From an uncultured Actinomycetes bacterium (GTDB taxonomy: Bacteria > Actinomycetota > Actinomycetes > Nanopelagicales > Nanopelagicaceae), in contig CAIUHB010000242.1 of the NCBI GenBank assembly GCA_903898855.1, forward strand, positions 1-8,708: 8,708 bases of DNA. Reading direction: 5' to 3'. The first letter of the stretch is position 1; the number at the start of each line of letters is the position of its first letter. Made by a program: the position numbers and the translations under genes. Under the pieces are notes generated by a model. That model saw nothing but the letters and a program-made list of their open reading frames with translations, made no database searches and was not told where the DNA came from. This document shows, one piece after another, positions 6,821 to 8,708 of this stretch.

Positions 6821-8077
6821 TCACTCGGCTGGGTCGGCTGAGTGAGAACCCTCCTCATTAGCGACGGCTACCTCCACGATCAGCGGCTCGGTCTCTAGCA
6901 GCGCTGGCGCAATCGCTTCTGCCACTAACGAAACCTGCCACTGGCGGGCTCCTAAGGCCAGCAACGCCTGCTGGATATCAGCTGGTGGTTGCTCCCAACA
7001 TAGGCGGCGCAGGAGTTCGGGGGAGAGCAGATTCTCGGTCGGCATATTTACAAGCGCGGCCACTGCCGCTACTGCCGCCCTGGCATGAGTAACGCGGGCA
7101 TATGCGGGGGCATTTCGCTGGGCCCAGATTTTGATGGGCGGAAGCTCCTTGGAGGCAATCCGTAGCTCGGGCTGGTTCTCCAGTGGAGTGATCAAAGAGG
7201 CGCGGTAAATATCAAACCAACGCTCAATCGGATGGTTGGTGAGTCGGCTGCGCTTGGTCAAGATATGAGCAAAATCGTTGATCTCTTTAGGTCGCTTGGT
7301 TGCAAGCTCAACCAACGCCTCATCGTTAAAGACTCGACCTGATGCAATATCAATCTCTTCAGCAAATTGCGCTCGCGCAAACCACATATCTCGAATGATG
7401 GTGAGCGTTTGGCGATCACGAATTTTGTGCATGCCAGATGTACGACGCCAAGGATCAACCCGAGGGGCTGCGGCAGGTGCATTTAAAATCGATGCAAACT
7501 CTTCCTTCGCCCATTCCAATTTTCCTTGGTCTGCAAGAAGTGTTTCAACTTTATCTCGCAAATCTACGAGTACATCTACATCGAGTGCGGCATAAGTCAG
7601 CCACTCTTCTTTCAGCGGGCGGAGCGACCAATCCACTGCGCTATGTTCTTTGGCAAGTGAGAGATCTAAAAGGAGTTCAGCGAGTGGACCTAGTCCAACG
7701 CGTTCGCAACCTGCGATGCGGCCACCAAGTTCAGTATCAAATAAATGTGCTGGCTCTAGCCCTACCTCTCGAAGGCAGGCGAGGTCTTGAGTGCTGGCGT
7801 GAATAATCCACTCTTCATCTTTAAAGTGCTCACTCATATCTGCCCAAATGGCAGAATCATTTGCCAGAATCGGATCTATCAAATGCAAGCCACCGCCGCG
7901 TCTAAATATCTGAATCAAGTAGGCACGTTGACTAAATCGATATCCGGATGCGCGCTCGGCATCAATGGCGATAGGGCCGTGCCCCTTTTCTAATTCGACT
8001 AATACCTGGGCTAAAGCTTGATTGGAGTCAATCAGCCCAGCGATGGGATGGCGCGGTTGGAGAAGCGGTTCTGGCAT
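6821..8077 (-). CDS. rnd: Ribonuclease D-like 3'-5' exoribonuclease with HRDC domain
   Basis: A DEDDy-family exoribonuclease of 418 residues, cytosolic, expected to trim 3' ends of structured RNAs such as tRNA precursors. The nuclease domain (about 15-185) shows all catalytic residues: Asp39 and Glu41 in AIDAERASGYRFSQ (Exo I), Asp98 in HASTQDLACL (Exo II), and Tyr162 with Asp166 in TYAALDVD (Exo III, the YxxxD form). An HRDC domain follows (about 217-290, RDRQTLTIIRDMWFARAQFAEE), and the region to about 395 looks like a second HRDC-like helical domain, as in E. coli RNase D. The C-terminal ~20 residues are acidic and probably disordered. The ATG at 8077 lies 6 nt after the DUF3000 stop with no clear Shine-Dalgarno site, so translation is probably coupled to DUF3000. 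This pairing recurs in Actinobacteria. Confidence 0.93.
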   Translation of the reverse strand: MPEPLLQPRHPIAGLIDSNQALAQVLVELEKGHGPIAIDAERASGYRFSQRAYLIQIFRRGGGLHLIDPILANDSAIWADMSEHFKDEEWIIHASTQDLACLREVGLEPAHLFDTELGGRIAGCERVGLGPLAELLLDLSLAKEHSAVDWSLRPLKEEWLTYAALDVDVLVDLRDKVETLLADQGKLEWAKEEFASILNAPAAAPRVDPWRRTSGMHKIRDRQTLTIIRDMWFARAQFAEEIDIASGRVFNDEALVELATKRPKEINDFAHILTKRSRLTNHPIERWFDIYRASLITPLENQPELRIASKELPPIKIWAQRNAPAYARVTHARAAVAAVAALVNMPTENLLSPELLRRLCWEQPPADIQQALLALGARQWQVSLVAEAIAPALLETEPLIVEVAVANEEGSHSADPAE

Positions 8078-8083
8078 TACTAA

Positions 8084-8638
8084 CTATTTACTTCGCGCTA
8101 GCTGCGTTACGCCGGCTGGAATAGGTGGTAGCCCAGCGGAAATTTCGAGTAGGTCTAGCCAAGCTTGCACATGCGATGCGATCTTTTCACCGCTGAGGGG
8201 AGTCCAGGAAGCGCGAACTTCCACTTCGCTGTCATCTTCTCGATTCTCCAACGTGCCAAATGAGGCGCTAGCGACTCGAGTGACGGTGCCACTGGGTGCA
8301 CTGAAATCACATTCATATTTCTTTAGCGCTTCGATCAGCCAAGTCCACCCAAGGTCAATAAGAAGTGGGTCATTAGCCATCTCCTTATCGATAGCCGCGC
8401 GCACAAAAGTGACACAACGAAAATTACCCGACCAGCCATCTTGTCCATCTGGATCATGCAAGAGAACAAATCGTCCGGTGGCGGCATCTTCATCTTCGTT
8501 AAGTTCAACATCAGCAGTCAGGGCGAAAGCATATGGCGCTAATTTTTGGGGAGCCGGAACTTCTTCTAAGAAAATTTCAGCTCGGCTTTTTACTGCGCGA
8601 ATATCACTAATAATTTCATCGAAAGTCTTTGCGCGCAC
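8084..8638 (-). CDS. DUF3000 family protein of unknown function
   Basis: A soluble 184-residue protein that I recognise as the actinobacterial DUF3000 family; its function is not known. No signal peptide or membrane segment is visible. Conserved-looking parts are the N-terminal helix with EVPAPQKLAPYAFAL, GRFVLLHDPDGQDGWSGNFRCVTFVRA (about 55-80), GWTWLIEAL (about 97-105) and GTVTRVASASFG followed by an acidic stretch and VRASWTPL. The start is GTG at 8638, which carries a TACCAT hexamer 6 nt upstream and only GAAG directly adjoining the codon, pointing to leaderless initiation. It is the first gene of the - strand block, with RNase D beginning 6 nt after its TAG stop. That lasting association hints at a role connected with RNA processing, but this is guilt by association. 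A longer open frame on the opposite strand is its shadow. Confidence 0.88.
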   Translation of the reverse strand: MRAKTFDEIISDIRAVKSRAEIFLEEVPAPQKLAPYAFALTADVELNEDEDAATGRFVLLHDPDGQDGWSGNFRCVTFVRAAIDKEMANDPLLIDLGWTWLIEALKKYECDFSAPSGTVTRVASASFGTLENREDDSEVEVRASWTPLSGEKIASHVQAWLDLLEISAGLPPIPAGVTQLARSK

Positions 8639-8644
8639 CTTCTA

Positions 8645-8650
8645 ATGGTA
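8645..8650 (-). promoter_or_regulatory. Probable -10 element for leaderless DUF3000 mRNA
   Basis: TACCAT on the - strand fits TAnnnT and ends 6 nt before the GTG at 8638. No good -35 is visible; it would fall inside the first codons of the divergent transporter gene. Confidence 0.5.
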
Positions 8651-8654
8651 AAGG

Positions 8655-8660
8655 TAGACT
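8655..8660 (+). promoter_or_regulatory. Probable -10 element for leaderless EamA-like mRNA
   Basis: TAGACT fits TAnnnT and ends 6 nt before the ATG at 8667. It lies back to back with the DUF3000 -10, only 4 bp away. The -35 would lie in the DUF3000 coding region; TTGCGC at 8629-8634 is a poor candidate because the spacer would be 20 bp. Confidence 0.45.
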
Positions 8661-8666
8661 TCTTAA

Positions 8667-8708
8667 ATGGCTTCGATACTCGCCCTACTCTCGAGCTTTT
8701 TATGGGGC
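8667..8708 (+). CDS. Start of a probable EamA/DMT-family transporter (3' end outside window)
   Basis: Fourteen codons are open to the window edge and read MASILALLSSFLWG. A hydrophobic first helix ending in LLSSFLWG is characteristic of the EamA (drug/metabolite transporter) N-terminus, where the small residues and Trp-Gly recur. It runs divergently from DUF3000 with 28 bp between the two start codons and has a TAnnnT hexamer 6 nt upstream. The fragment is too short for a firm family call; any inner-membrane protein with a similar first helix would fit. Confidence 0.55.
   Translation, partial: MASILALLSSFLWG

Noticed and set aside
8022..8645. Open frame of 207 codons on the + strand opposite DUF3000
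   Set aside because: Longer than the real gene, but its product is Ser-rich low-complexity sequence with no family resemblance, while the - strand frame is a recognisable DUF3000 protein with a promoter-like start.
1..8708. Search for an undescribed defence, mobile or biosynthetic system
   Set aside because: Every long coding frame is accounted for by a known housekeeping, transport or conserved family, and no gap is long enough to hide another protein gene. No repeats, integrase, transposase or array were seen.

Overview
This is a densely packed 8.7-kb stretch of actinobacterial core genome. The longest gap without a gene is about 67 bases, and there is no RNA gene, mobile element, CRISPR array or phage gene. 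The gene set and order (aconitase, dxs, beta-oxidation multifunctional protein, thiolase, RNase D, DUF3000) match a neighbourhood conserved in Actinobacteria; as I recall, the Mycobacterium tuberculosis dxs1 region also places dxs beside an RNase D-like gene and a DUF3000 gene. Base composition looks close to half G+C by eye, low for the phylum. With the very tight gene packing this suggests a small-genome lineage, such as the freshwater Nanopelagicales-type Actinobacteria. The lineage is an inference from style, not from a marker gene.

Layout. On the + strand lie the C-terminal part of an aconitase (1-651, cut by the window edge) and dxs (681-2615). Facing them on the - strand is a block that reads right to left: DUF3000 (8638-8084), RNase D (8077-6821), an FTR1/EfeU-type iron permease (6753-5944), a thiolase (5876-4668) and a fused enoyl-CoA hydratase/3-hydroxyacyl-CoA dehydrogenase (4665-2557). 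The 3' ends of dxs and the dehydrogenase gene overlap by 59 bp. At the right edge the first 14 codons of a divergent EamA-like transporter begin at 8667.

Function. Thiolase and multifunctional protein form a two-gene fatty-acid beta-oxidation operon (2-nt gap) that yields acetyl-CoA. Aconitase works in the TCA cycle and dxs commits pyruvate and glyceraldehyde 3-phosphate to the MEP isoprenoid pathway. RNase D and DUF3000 are separated by 6 nt and are probably co-transcribed. The iron permease stands between these blocks without efeO or efeB partners in view.

The most interesting content is regulatory. Four genes (dxs, FTR1, DUF3000, EamA-like) have a TAnnnT -10-like hexamer ending 6-7 nt before the start codon and no usable Shine-Dalgarno site, the pattern expected for leaderless mRNAs. 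The thiolase has a leader, a good Shine-Dalgarno site and two adjacent 16-bp palindromes over its probable promoter. A perfect 11-bp inverted repeat sits over the probable -35 of the iron permease. I found no undescribed multi-gene system here.
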